This document shows, piece by piece, positions 11,773 to 22,482 of a stretch of DNA of 64,000 nucleotides. The stretch is from Phocoena phocoena (taxonomy: Eukaryota; Chordata; Mammalia; Artiodactyla; Phocoenidae). The position numbers and the translations under genes were made by a program. Each line of letters opens with the position of its first letter. Position 1 is the first letter of the stretch. Below the pieces are notes generated by a model. That model was not told the origin of the DNA. It searched no databases and saw only the letters and a list, made by a program, of their open reading frames with translations. The stretch spans positions 31,581,818-31,645,817 of the forward strand of contig NC_089239.1 of assembly GCF_963924675.1 (NCBI RefSeq). Reading direction: 5' to 3'.

Positions 11773-11975
11773 GGGCTTCCCTGGTGGCGCAGTGGTTGAG
11801 AGTCCGCCTGCCGGTGCAGGGGACACGGGTTCGTGCCCCAGTCCGGGAAGATCCCGCATGCCACGGAGCGGCTGGGCGCGTGAGCCATGGCCGCTGAGCC
11901 TGCGCGTCCGGAGCCTGTGCTCCGCAACGGGAGAGGCCACAACAGTGAGAGGCCCGCGTACCGCAAAAAAAAAAA
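11773..11975 (+). mobile_element. CHR-type SINE, short form (first of a pair)
   Basis: Complete from GGGCTTCCCTGGTGGCGCAG to GGCCCGCGTACCGC plus an A-tail of 11. The A box is perfect and the B box region reads GGTTCGTGCC. The long antisense and sense ORFs across it are only SINE sequence. Confidence 0.96.
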
Positions 11976-12002
11976 CACAAAAATACTAGTTACTACATTG
12001 TT
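11976..12002 (+). other. Spacer between paired SINEs
   Basis: A 27-bp stretch (CACAAAAATACTAGTTACTA then CATTGTT) that does not match the DNA left of 11,773 or right of 12,311. It is best explained as DNA carried along with the SINEs. Confidence 0.6.
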
Positions 12003-12297
12003 GGACTTCCCTGGTGGCGCAGTGGTTGAGAATCTGCCTGCTAATGCAGGAGACACGGGTTCGAGCCCTGGTCTGGGAAGATCCCACATGCCACGGAGCA
12101 ACTAGGCCCATGAGCCACAACTACTGAGCCTGCGCGTCTGGAGCCTGTGCTACACAACAAGAGAGGCCGCGATAGTGAGAAGCCCGCGCACCGCGATGAA
12201 GAGTGGCCGCCGCTCGCCGCAACTAGAGAAAGCCCTCGCACAGAAACGAAGACCCAACACAGCCAAAAATAAATAAATAAATAAATGTTAAAAAAAA
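12003..12297 (+). mobile_element. CHR-type SINE, long form (second of a pair)
   Basis: Starts GGACTTCCCTGGTGGCGCAG, with B box GGTTCGAGCCC. It has the long-form tail AACTAGAGAAAGCCC, then GAAGACCCAACACAGCCA and an (AAAT)n/A-rich end. Its right flank is the outer duplication copy. Confidence 0.95.
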
Positions 12298-12311
12298 AAA
12301 AGAATAATTGC

Positions 12312-12749
12312 ATCTGTGCATAATTAAAAAGAATAGGCATCTGGCTCATAATATTTCCCACTTATCTTTTGATATTCTGTATTTTTAGGTCATCTGAAAA
12401 TATGAAGGAACACTCCCCTGTACAATGGTGAGAGCCCAGTGATAATGTGGCTGTATCGAAAATTTCTCAGCAGTAAATTAACCACCAGGACAGCCTCTGA
12501 CCGTAACAACAGAATCGTGAGTGCACATTCTGGGCTGTATTCATAGGCTTCTTTTCGTTTGCATTCTCAAAGTTGACAGATGGCAGATTCAATAATATAT
12601 CCTTTTTAAAAAACTGGCCTTAATGCTTTATTATCACAAGCAAAATATTTCCACATGTCCTGATAGGCAAGAACCTTCAAATCTTGTGAAGGATTTCCCT
12701 GTTATCAAGAGGTAATTCACCTGCGCCACCTTCCCTTACCAGCTGTGAC
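12312..12749. other. Intergenic, nothing recognised
   Basis: AT-rich, no gene, no confident repeat. Confidence 0.5.
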
Positions 12750-13040
12750 GTTCTCAGCGGTTAGAATCATTAACCGGCTGCGTTACGCCGTTTCTCTTGC
12801 TGTCTGTCCCGTCCCCTTCCAGCTCTCCGCGGTCTTTCCTTGCCTGTAGAGCCTCCTCAGTAATGCCCATCAGCATCACAGGTTCTTTGCTTTCCTCCTT
12901 CGGCCTGACGGGCTGCGACTTTGCCGTCTTCCTCCAGGGGGCGCTGCGGGACCGTGAGCCCGCTCTGCTTATTAAGAGCGGAGTTTCTGCCAATCTCCTA
13001 CCAGCTCAGGTAGAGAACTACTCTTTGTTAGAGCAATAAA
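12750..13040. promoter_or_regulatory. GC-rich islet with CTCF-like site
   Basis: A 290-bp stretch clearly richer in GC and CpG than its AT-rich flanks, with no recognised repeat. It holds a strong CTCF-like motif (12,931-12,947). Open frames of about 80 codons exist on both strands (12,754-12,993 on -, 12,797-13,039 on +), but I recognise neither product and treat them as chance. The best reading is a regulatory or insulator element. Confidence 0.45.
12931..12947 (+). promoter_or_regulatory. CTCF-like binding motif
   Basis: CCTCCAGGGGGCGCTGC agrees with the core CTCF consensus CCACYAGGGGGCGCT at almost every position, forward on +. CTCF sites bind the insulator protein that anchors chromatin loops. 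Binding is inferred, not shown. Confidence 0.55.
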
Positions 13041-13781
13041 TAGCACCTGCTTTTAACCAGTGCTATAGGCCACGGTTTTTGCTTCTGATTCCAAAAGACA
13101 ACTTGTGTATATGAATGAGATACAAACACCCAGCACCCTAAAGGTAGCTATGGTATTTTTCTAAGTGGTGGTTTTGCAAAAAAACATGCACTGTCTGTAC
13201 AAACTTGTTAGTCTTACCAGTTCCTTATACAGGCCAGAATAGGCATTCTTTTTACTGAATTCTACTAAAATGCTGGCATATTTTTGCCTTTAACTTATTA
13301 TATTTAAACTCTGAGTTAACTAGTAAACCTGAGTCTGTTTATTATATATTATAGAATTATGTATTGATAATAGTTTATTATATCATTATAATTACATTAT
13401 AATTGTATACTGCTACATTAGTATTCTTTATAGCAAATATTGTCCAAATATTTTAATACACTAATGTTAACATGCACCTAACCTACAACAAGAACTGTTT
13501 AGCCACATTGTAACTTTTATCAACAACACAGTGAAGCACTTAATAATATTTGTCACATATCTTCTATTTCACAGTAACATGTACAGATCTTCTAAATTAG
13601 CTTTTTATACATATCACATTTATTTATGTTAAAACCCATCTTCATTCAGAAACAGTTTTAAAGATAGTTCCTGTGTTTAAAAGCATCTTTCACATGGTGT
13701 CTGTGCTACAAGTGAACTAGCTGAAATCATGAAGAAAACATCTGTTAAAAGGGATAAATACTCTGTCCAAAATGTGCTATT
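13041..13781. other. Intergenic, very AT-rich
   Basis: Low-GC sequence with many TATAAT/ATTATA words at 13,330-13,440. No gene or confident repeat. Confidence 0.5.
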
Positions 13782-13794
13782 AATCATTACGACA

Positions 13795-14170
13795 GGGCTT
13801 CCCTGGTGGCGCAGTGGTTAAGAATCTGCCTGCCAGTGCAGGGGACATGGGTTCGAGCCCCGGTCCAGGAAGATCCCACATGCTGCAGACCAACTAAGCC
13901 CGTGCACCACAACTACAGAGCCTGTGCTCTGGAGCCCGCGAGCCACAACTACTGAGCCCACGAGCCACAACTACTGTGCCCGCACGCCACAACTACTGAA
14001 GCCCGCACGCCTAGAGCCCGTGCTCCGCAACAAGAGAAGCCACTGCAGTGAGAAGCCCACGCACCGCAACGAAGAGTAGCCCCCGCTTGCTGCAACTAGA
14101 GAAAGCCCGCGTGCAGCAACAAGGAACCAACACAGCCAAAAATTTTTTTATATAATTAATTAGTTTAAAA
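13795..14170 (+). mobile_element. CHR-type SINE, long form with internal repeat array
   Basis: Starts AGGGCTTCCCTGGTGGCGCA and ends in the GGAACCAACACAGCCAAAAA tail. A 13-bp duplication flanks it (13,782-13,794 and 14,171-14,183, one mismatch). The middle carries four copies of the CCACAACTAC unit (from about 13,906 to 13,998), making this copy longer than the others. Confidence 0.95.
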
Positions 14171-14219
14171 AATCATCACGACATTTATTGCTATAAAAGT
14201 ATAAAAAGCAGACTGATAT

Positions 14220-14410
14220 TTGTAAAACATAAATAGGATCATGTCACATCCCTGCTAAAATCTTAGAGTGACTTCCAATTGGAATAAAAATCGTTAAACA
14301 GTCGCCAAAGCCCGACATGATCTCCTTCCCCCTCCCTGCCCTGCTCGCAGCTCCTAAGGTCACATCACCCTTCTCTCAGCTACCTCTTCTGTTTCCTTAT
14401 AGTGACATTT
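14220..14410 (+). mobile_element. L2 fragment
   Basis: Degenerate L2 coding region: CCTGCTAAAATCTTAGAGTG, AAAGCCCGACATGATCTCCT, CCCTGCCCTGCTCGCAGCTC, in the order found in L2 ORF2 3' parts. Confidence 0.6.
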
Positions 14411-15509
14411 TTATATGTGTCATCTTCCACATCTGTAGTTGGGGTCAGAATATTGATTTTTGTGATATAATTGAAAATACTTATTTTCAGTAAATTAAAA
14501 AATACCATATGAAATAACGTTTAAAACTTTGCACCATATATCTATTAACCCTATCTCTTCCAAAGATCAATCTACATCGTTCAGAGAGATTTGGAGAATG
14601 GAGTGAATCTTCTAGACACTCAATCAGAAGTGAAGATGTGGTTTTTCCCTGTGACACCATTGGTATTTGATTGCTGCAAAGCAGTCAGAGGGCTTTGCCT
14701 TGGAAAGGTATTCTTAAGGGTCAACTACTCCTACACAAAAGGCCAGATAATAACTGAAACTTGACTCTAATGTATACCCACCTTACTTTATTATATAAAG
14801 GAGATTCTTCTCACAACAGAGCTTGGGGAATAAATATTCTTAGGCAAGAATTACAAAGGTTAATGTGTTACCTAGTAAACGTTTGCAAGCATAAGTTAAA
14901 ATGTAAAATGCAACAAAATAATTTACCACAAAATGAAAACCTTCAAATAAGATATTAGAAAGACACTTTTTAAAGTTTCTTCTCTTAGTCTTTTTTCCCT
15001 TTCAATGAATTCTTTTTCAAATAATAAATCCTTGCTTTGAAGAAATAAACAAGTATAAATAAAACAAACACAATAAAAGTTAGCTTATGTCTGTGCACCT
15101 CTGCATCAGATAGCTTCACAAGCCAACTGAGCTTTCTCCTGTGGTTTCCGTGTGGTCGATACTTTTCATGCTGTGTATGTGCATTTATCTTTCAGTTGAA
15201 TCTTCCATAATAAAATGAATCCCCCAGAGCTTCAAAGCCAATTAGCCTACAGTTGTGTTTTTCCTTTTTTCCCCATGAATTTCTACTTCAGTTAAAAATG
15301 CAGTTACTGATAAAAGCAACAATATAAAAGATATGTTTACATCCGACCTATATCAACAGATATATTAAGTTAGCCAATCTGTCGTATGGTCAGCACACTC
15401 AGATTAGCCCAGCTACCTCTATGAGGAGATAAGACTTCCTTACTGAGGGCTGGACTGGATCTTCCATACCATGTTGTTGAAAGATCGGCTGGGTCTTGCT
15501 GTGCCTGAA
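14411..15509. other. Intergenic, nothing recognised
   Basis: AT-rich, short chance ORFs only. No gene or confident repeat. Confidence 0.5.
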
Positions 15510-15612
15510 GTGCAAATATATTCATTGTAATTTGTATTAATTAATTAATTGCAAATATATTAATTGCAATTTATATTAATTGCAATATATTAATTGCAAT
15601 GAATGTAATTAT
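15510..15612 (+). repeat. AT-rich tandem repeat with ATTGCAAT units
   Basis: About 14-18 bp units built on ATATTAATTGCAAT. The perfect palindrome ATTGCAAT occurs at 15,563-15,570, 15,579-15,586 and 15,593-15,600, with variants at 15,524 and 15,548. Confidence 0.85.
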
Positions 15613-16643
15613 TGGTTGATTAACTTTAACATACCAAGGCTTTGTTAGAAAAGAAAAATGCATTACCATTAAGTATAAAACGAAACATCAAAATCCCTTT
15701 AGCCATGAGCTGGGTGCCATTTACTTTTATGATTTAAGAATATCCAACAAAAGAGGAAAAGAGGTGTCATGCACTTAAGTCCGGGGGAGTTGGAATCATC
15801 TGCTCTATGAATTTCACGAGTATGGTTTATACGGACACACTGTGAGCATTGAATCAAGTATCTGCTGCTCACAAGTTTCATTAAAAATAGGTAAATGGCT
15901 TTTGACTGTGAGTCCAAGTGTGACGCTTCTCGATGGTGGGCCGTGCTAAGTACTGTGGTTGGCTTGTTCAGCCTAGATCTCCACCCTGTCTCTGACTGAG
16001 ATTTGGGAAAACTGAAAACGACATTTATCCATGGCAACTAGGCTTCCGGATGCAAATTAGTTTCCTCAGATTGAATGCACTCGAGTGAGATTTGTGAAGT
16101 GAAAATGAGTTCGAAAGCATTTCTTGTCCCTTTTGACATTTTCCTAACAAACAAGGTCATGGAAATCTGAAGATTTTCTGCCTTCTTAACTGTCCTTTTT
16201 CCTGCTGCTTTTGTTTCGATAGGAGTCACGTCAGAGGCAGTATGGCGTTAGCTTTCTGACCGGATCCTTGGTCCCTGCACCGCGGCCACTCTCGGTTCCA
16301 GTGGTTGTCCCAGTGGAATTGGTCCCTTGGGGATCTCTGCCCTTGATTGTGGAAGTCATTTCTGGTGCCTCAACTACAATCTGTCCTTCCAGTCTTCCTT
16401 AACGTAAGCCTATCATTCTCTGCGTTTCATCTTTTCCTCCTTAAGATGTTTGGAGCAGATCCTGTTTTTACACTGTGCTAGAAGCAGGAGGAGGGACACG
16501 CTCTCTGCGTTTTCAATTCTCAGCCCAAGACCTGGTTAGAAACTTAAGGAACATTTACCATCATCTCTTGCAGCCTCGAAACTGACATAGCCAGAAATCA
16601 GACAGTCAGTTCCTCTAATCTGCTAAATCACGACATAAATTGA
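15613..16643. other. Unresolved intergenic stretch
   Basis: No recognised gene or repeat. Composition is more even than the flanks from about 16,230. It may be part of the same unit as the ORF at 16,644. Confidence 0.4.
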
Positions 16644-16904
16644 ATGCAAAGCCTTGCCATGGTTTGTATGTCAAAGCTTGAGCGTTTATTAAAAGAAAGT
16701 GGAGTCCTGACTGAGGACATTTTGGTGGATTCAAATGGACTTGACCCCTCTGTATCCCCAAAGACCAGTGAAAATACCTCGGCCAACAGTTCTTCCCTCT
16801 CTGATGAAACAAGCCTTGACTCATGTGGAGACCCTGTGATACCTTCACCTCTCAAATGGATGACAGTTCCTTTCCCTCAACTCTGCCTCTACTGCACCCT
16901 GTAG
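16644..16904 (+). other. Unrecognised 86-codon ORF, Ser-rich
   Basis: An ATG-to-TAG frame with a stop directly before the ATG. The product begins with Lys/Leu/Glu-rich sequence (SKLERLLKESGVLTEDILVD) and continues into a Ser/Thr/Asn-rich segment. It looks more protein-like than most ORFs here, but I recognise no family. No Kozak context or splice sites support it, and the DNA around it (16,230-17,245) may be an old retroelement or retrocopy. A chance ORF is quite possible. Confidence 0.2.
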
Positions 16905-17245
16905 CTATGACCGAGAGTGAGGTCCCAGCTTGTCCCAACAAGACAAATACAGTCTGACATAGAAAAAGGTACATCACGTATCAAGATGGATCCATGACTC
17001 TGCTAATATATATTGGCAGAAAGCTGAGGACTATGTGTAAGAATGGCTCCAAGAGGGCTAGACAAAGGAAAAAGAAATATAACTATTGATCAGGCCAAAT
17101 ATAGCAATATGGGTGTACCTACCAGGGATTATATGCTCACTGTGCCAACATAAACTTCCCAATATGGTATTAAATGTTGGCTTGGTTGGTCAACTGGGAT
17201 ATGGACTCAGTGGGTGGCCTGCACTAAATGAAAGTGAGATGCCTA
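16905..17245. other. Unresolved, probably old repeat
   Basis: Contains protein-like but broken stretches. No family named with confidence. Confidence 0.35.
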
Positions 17246-17260
17246 AAATTTTTAGGATAG

Positions 17261-17466
17261 GGGCTTCCCTGGTGGCACAGTGGTTGAGAGTCCGCCTGCC
17301 GATGCAGGGGACACGGGTTCGTGCCCCGGTCTGGGAAGATCCCACATGCCGCGGAGCGGCTGGGCCCGTGAGCCGTGGCCGCTGAGCCTGCGCGTCCGGA
17401 GCCTGTGCTCCACAGCGGGAGAGGCCACAACAGTGAGAGGCCCCTGTACCACAGGAAAAAAAAAAA
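17261..17466 (+). mobile_element. CHR-type SINE, short form
   Basis: GGGCTTCCCTGGTGGCACAG to GAGGCCCCTGTACCACAGG with an A-tail. Flanks share TTTAGGATA (left copy ending 17,259, right copy 17,467-17,477). Short-form B-box region GGTTCGTGCC. Confidence 0.95.
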
Positions 17467-17659
17467 AATTTAGGATAATATGGAAGAAGGAATTTTAAAA
17501 CTTAGAAAGATAAGAATGGAATGGATTTATTTGATGTGCTCCTAAATCATTCAATCTATTATGCAAGAATTTCTCTTGAGGGGACTTCAGCATTAGATAT
17601 CTAGCATTTAGAAATAAATTGGTTATAAACCACTGGGGTAAAAAAATGGGAAACTATGA

Positions 17660-17790
17660 GTCCACACTAAAATATATTAAATATATATATATATTCACCT
17701 TCATATATATGTTTACTTGTATATTTTGGTATAGACTTATATAGAAAATATATACGGTTATATATATGTATATAAGATATGTACTTATAC
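17660..17790. repeat. (TA)n-rich low-complexity tract
   Basis: ATATATAT runs mixed with other AT sequence. Likely to form hairpins and vary in length. Confidence 0.8.
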
Positions 17791-17794
17791 AGAG

Positions 17795-17826
<32 letters not shown>

Positions 17827-17851
17827 AAGAAAGAAAGGAAAGAGGAGAGGG
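17791..17851 (+). repeat. (GAAA)n/(GA)n polypurine microsatellite
   Basis: GAAA units, then GA dinucleotides, then GAAA again; nearly all purine on +. Directly follows the TA tract. Confidence 0.9.
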
Positions 17852-18284
17852 GCTCTTGCTTTAGAAGAATGCCAAATGTTGATGGGTAAGTGTGAAGGGA
17901 ATTGTGGAATTACAGTAATATAGTAAATATTGGTACAGGCAAGAATCATCAACTGATGCTAAAATCAGGGGGACAAATTTTGATAAGGAGCAAAATATTT
18001 GTATGATCTTAAATTGTCCCTCTAGATTGTTTAGTCACTGCAAGGCAAGGTGAAGAAATCAGACACGTTCACAGGGTGATAAAGATGTAGATTGACATTG
18101 TATGCCTCTTGATTTGATACCCTGAGAAGGACATCAAATCACAGTGTCTTTTATGTAGTGTTCTGCCTAGGAATACATAATCTAAATTTAATCATGAGGA
18201 AACATCAAACAAACTCAGAACGAGGAACATTCTCTTCTGTTTTTTGAAAGGTAGGGGAGGATTGTATTCTGCACAAATGTTAAT
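17852..18284. other. Probably old repeat, unnamed
   Basis: The text from AATTGTGGAATTACAGTAA on looks like an old L1 3'-UTR-type or MER-type repeat. I cannot name it. No gene. Confidence 0.3.
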
Positions 18285-18285
18285 A

Positions 18286-18299
18286 ATAGTAATAAATAG
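18286..18299 (+). repeat. Target-site duplication, left copy
   Basis: ATAGTAATAAATAG, repeated exactly at 18,517-18,530. Confidence 0.85.
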
Positions 18300-18516
18300 G
18301 GGCTTCCCTGGTGGCGCAGTGGTTGAGAGCCCGCCTGCCGATGCAGGGGACATGGGTTCGTGCCCCGGTCCGGGAAGATCCCACACGCCGCGGAGCGGCT
18401 AGGCCCACGAGCCATGGCCGCTGAGCCTGTGCGTCCGGAGCCTGTGCTCCGCAACGGGAGAGGCCCCAACAGTGAGAGGCCCGCATACCGCAAAAAAAAA
18501 AAAAAAAAAAAAAAAA
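18300..18516 (+). mobile_element. CHR-type SINE, short form, recent
   Basis: Complete body (18,300-18,491) with a pure A-tail of about 25 and a perfect 14-bp duplication. The long uninterrupted tail and exact duplication suggest a recent insertion. It faces the minus-strand SINE at 18,639. Confidence 0.96.
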
Positions 18517-18638
18517 ATAGTAATAAATAGTAAAAATAGTGATAAAAGGAAAAGAACGGCTTTAGAAGTGTTCCAAATTAAATGAGTCTCAAAAAAACAT
18601 GACAACTGAGTGCAATACCTAACCCTAGACTACACTTT

Positions 18639-18844
18639 TTTTTTGGTTTTTTTGCGGTATGCGGGCCTCTCAGTGTTGCGGCCTCTCCCATTGCGGAGCA
18701 CAGGCTCCGGACGCGCAGGCTCAGAGGCCATGGCTCACGGGCTTAGCCGCTCCGCGGCATGTGGGATCTTCCCGGACCTGGGCACGAACCCGCGTCCCCT
18801 GCATCGGCAGGCGGACTCTCAACCGCTGCGCCACCAGGGAAGCC
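18639..18844 (-). mobile_element. CHR-type SINE, short form
   Basis: Complement of the same short-form SINE, flanked by a perfect 14-bp duplication CTAGACTACACTTT (18,625-18,638 and 18,845-18,858). Forms an inverted repeat with the copy at 18,300. Confidence 0.96.
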
Positions 18845-18858
18845 CTAGACTACACTTT

Positions 18859-19245
18859 ATTACTGGAGGCCAAGCAAATTCAACAGAACATTATTGGGTC
18901 AATGGACCAAATTGGAAAATGGATGATAGATAAACAAAAGTATGAAATTTATGTTAAATTTACTGAAGATGATAACTGCACGGTTGTTACCTGAGAATAT
19001 ATCTTTTTGCTTAGGAAATAAGTTTTTAGTGGCAAAAGACCCAGAGGTATGCAACTTACTCCCAAATGTTGAGCAGGAGAGTCCATTGATAAAGCAAATG
19101 GAGCAAACTATTAAAAATAAGTGAACCAGGGTCAAGGGCATTTGTTGTTCTTCATATAGGCTTATTTTTGCACCTTTGCTGTAAGTTTGAAATTATTTCC
19201 AAATAAAAAATTTTAATATATATTTTTATTAAAAAAAAAAACATA
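18859..19245 (+). mobile_element. Old unnamed repeat with A-rich end
   Basis: Ends in an AAATTATTTCCAAATAAAAA stretch and an A-rich run at about 19,228-19,241, like the 3' end of an old retroelement. Family not identified. Confidence 0.3.
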
Positions 19246-21400
19246 CAGCACCTTGGAAGACGTCCCCAGTAGGCCTTATGTAAGGTGGAAAGGCAGCTGT
19301 TGATATAGGCTCACTGATTTCCATGAGAAGGATCGGATCCCAGAGAGGAAAAGACTAAGCGGCAGCAATGAACTTCTGGAAACAGGTGCTCATGATTACA
19401 AAGAGAGGCAGCAGGGACAGAAAGATACCAGAATCATCTGCCCCATAAGGGTCTTTAGTAGCTTCTGACTTACCGTGGTATCTCTTGGACTAAAATGGCT
19501 GGGCAGGTGACTTAGAGTCCAGCTTGGTCTGAGTCAGCTTACAAATCTCAGGTGTCGTAAGCAAAAGCCTGTCTTTGACACCTGAAAAGAGTAGAAGGCC
19601 ACCTCATCTAATTCCTAGGTGTAAATCACTTCTCAAGACAAACAGCGAGATTAAATAAAGAGTACAACAGATTCCCTTAAGGAAGGACCTGTGCATAGGG
19701 CCACTTACCAAGGGACTGGCATGGGAAATTCCCAGGCCTTTCAGGTCTCAGCTTGGACTAATTACTGAACTTGGATAAATACATGGGTTTTTAAGGATCC
19801 CAGTATGCTGTACCTCTATCTCCCCTGCCTGAGTTCAGAATCATTTGAGATTTAGACAAAGGAAATTTAACTATATTTTTAATATTAATGAATATATTGG
19901 AAAATCTTGTCAGATGTGGTCAAGTAGCTTAAGTAATACACCAGTCCCCCCAGTTCCCCAACCATGGACCTACCCAGACCCTTATGGTGGAACACAATGC
20001 AACCTCCACTCTCACACATATGTTATGACACAAGTTGCCTAATTAACAACCTCATTGGAGGCTATTACTTCAGTTGTCAAAGCTTGAGACTAAACCGAAT
20101 TGACTATTTTGTGACCTGCTTGGCCATTTGACCCTTTATCTACAAGCCACTGAGTGGATAAATTGTAAGGACGTGGCATCTTAATCATTTGAATGGTTCA
20201 CGAGTTAAAAAAAAAAAAACAAACAAGGTATAGAATTGCTATTAAGGCAAGAAATAAGCCACACTTACCTATGGAAGGTTTCAAATTCTCTTTCATTTTC
20301 AGACTAGGGAATACATAAGGAGCTATGAAACATGTCAAAGATATAAAGGGATTACTGATAATGCAAAATTTTTCAACCTAACAGCTGTGCAGAAAATTTT
20401 TCTTAATAATGATTGCATTTAATTACATAAAGAGCGGTAAAGTCTCTTTCATTTTATCTCAATAATGAAGCTTTGATTCTGAAGATAATCCTGGCTTTTC
20501 TCTGTCAAGGCTAGCATGTGAGCAACAGTGAATTCAATTCCATCTTAACTATCCTGAGAGGATAAAACAAGAATAATTTTTCACATACGTTATAAAGATG
20601 AAAACTATTACCATAGGGCATATTTTCTTTAATATGCTTTAAAATGTACATATAGATAAATAGACAGATGTCCAGAAAGAAAAAGAATTAGCCCCTGAGT
20701 CATTTCTAGAGTTAACTCGAACACCATTCAGCAAAAATTAAATAATATGAGCATCTTTTAAAAAATAAAAAAACAGTAGTTTGTTACATTTTCTAGTACC
20801 CTTGCCTATTTGTGTGAGATTTAGCAGTGACTATGATGGCTTGCATCTTCTCTTACTCTTTGTTTCTGGGAAGATCACTAGTTTTATGAAAATAATTAGG
20901 GAACCCAGCTCTGCCACATAAACTAGAATCTTGAGGTTAATTAAAATGGAACGACATTGACCATATGTGGACCACCAGGAAAACCTGATGGGCAGGTATG
21001 CAGAATTCTGTCATCTACTGAGAATACAAGTGAAAAAAGATAGCATGGAAAATTAACTGGGGACCTTCATGTTTACACTTTTTATTACAATCTCCCATTG
21101 ACATTGACAATCTGACACATTACACCGATAGACTTTATAGTTGTATACTACACTGATTTTACATACTGTGTTCACACATTTCCAAAATATTTCTACATAT
21201 TCCTAATGAGGGATGAACATTTTTCCTACGTGTTTTTAAAAGAGAAATGGATGGAGAAATTTTTAAATAGGCTCCCTGATTTCAGTGAAAATGTCAGATG
21301 TCGGTCAGCCTAATTAATTGGCCACCTCTGACAAAAATTCTGTTTCAAGAATTAATCATTTCCAAAAGTCATTCAAAAAGATGGTGGCAATAGCATCATC
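19246..21400. other. Intergenic, unresolved
   Basis: More than 2 kb without a gene I can support. The 19,250-20,050 part has a more balanced composition and broken protein-like stretches. It could be old retroelement interior. The 20,050-21,400 part is AT-rich with nothing recognised. Confidence 0.35.
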
Positions 21401-21414
21401 AAAAAATCAGTTCA

Positions 21415-21733
21415 GGGTTTCCCTGGTGGTGCAGTGGTTAAGAATCCGCCTGCCAATGCAGGGGACACGTGTTCGATCCCTGGTCCAGGAAGATCCCACA
21501 TGCCGCAGAGCAACTGGACCCGTGAGCCACAACTACTGAGCCCATGTAGAATTACTGAAGCCCATGTGCCTAGAGCCCATGCTCCGCAATGAGAGAAGCC
21601 ACTGCAATGAGAAGCCCGCGCACTACAATGAAGAGTAGCCCCTGCTCACAGCAACTAGAGAAAGCCGGCACACAGCAATGAAGACCCAATGCAGCCAAAA
21701 ATAAATTAATTAAATAAATAAATTAAAAAATAA
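21415..21733 (+). mobile_element. CHR-type SINE, long form
   Basis: GGGTTTCCCTGGTGGTGCAG to AGACCCAATGCAGCCA with an (AAAT)n tail. Imperfect duplication ending CAGTTCA at both sides (21,401-21,414; 21,734-21,747). B box partly decayed (GTTCGATCCC). Confidence 0.93.
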
Positions 21734-21747
21734 ACCAAAACAGTTCA

Positions 21748-22468
21748 AATGCCCTACTTCTGTTAGAGGTTAGAATTAGGAGACATGGATTCAGAGCTAG
21801 AATCTGTTTCTTCAAAGGAGAGTGACTTGAGCACGTCTCAAACTTTCTGAGCATTGGCTTTTTCAATACGAAACATACAGAAAGCCACACCTGTTGATTT
21901 TACGGAGTTTTTATGAGGATAAAATAAGAAATATGAATGCACTTTATACTGTAAAGCACTATGTACATGTTAGAATTTCATTATAGAAATGTACCCCTTT
22001 TTTCTTGAGATACAGAAATTTTCTCTCTTTAATTTGTTATGTGAGAGCAGTTTGGTGGGGGGCAAGGAGTTGTCTCTTCACAAACTCAGGAAGTATGGAC
22101 CCCTGCCAGGTAGTTAAAAGTTCACAAGAATGAACAGGAATAAAATAATGCATAAAATTTCATAGATTAACCAATAATAAAAAGTAATACAAGTCAGAGA
22201 TGGATGAGAATGTGGAATGTTCATCCAAACTGTTATTTGCGCCAATCATAAAATGACTTGAAAGCTTTCAGAAAATATGCAATCCAACTAAAATGAATGT
22301 TAGTATGTAGCAGGCTTTGCAATCGTTAACAAAGCTAATGAAGAGTTAATAGAAGTCTGAAGAGTGTTACCCTCGTGAGCCCTGGGAAGTTGCCTATGTG
22401 GCAGCGAAAATGCAACTTACGAAGTTGGAATGTCAAAATAAAGAAACAGGGTAAAATAGCATCAAGAT
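21748..22468. other. Intergenic, nothing recognised
   Basis: Target region of the large L1 insertion. No gene or confident repeat. Confidence 0.5.
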
Positions 22469-22482
22469 AGCATTGCATTTTT
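22469..22482 (+). repeat. Target-site duplication of full-length L1, left copy
   Basis: AGCATTGCATTTTT, repeated exactly at 29,198-29,211. The last Ts merge with the L1 poly-A (poly-T here). Confidence 0.9.

Noticed and set aside
11773..11964. Possible tRNA gene
   Set aside because: A and B boxes are present, but the body is the SINE with a tail and no intact tRNA fold or anticodon arm. The same applies to the other SINE heads.
11659..12361. A cluster of 90-114 codon ORFs
   Set aside because: All lie on the paired SINEs; no gene.
12754..12993. 79-codon minus-strand ORF in the GC islet
   Set aside because: It looks protein-like but I recognise no family, and an equally long frame exists on the other strand. 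GC-rich DNA gives such frames by chance. Kept only as a regulatory candidate.
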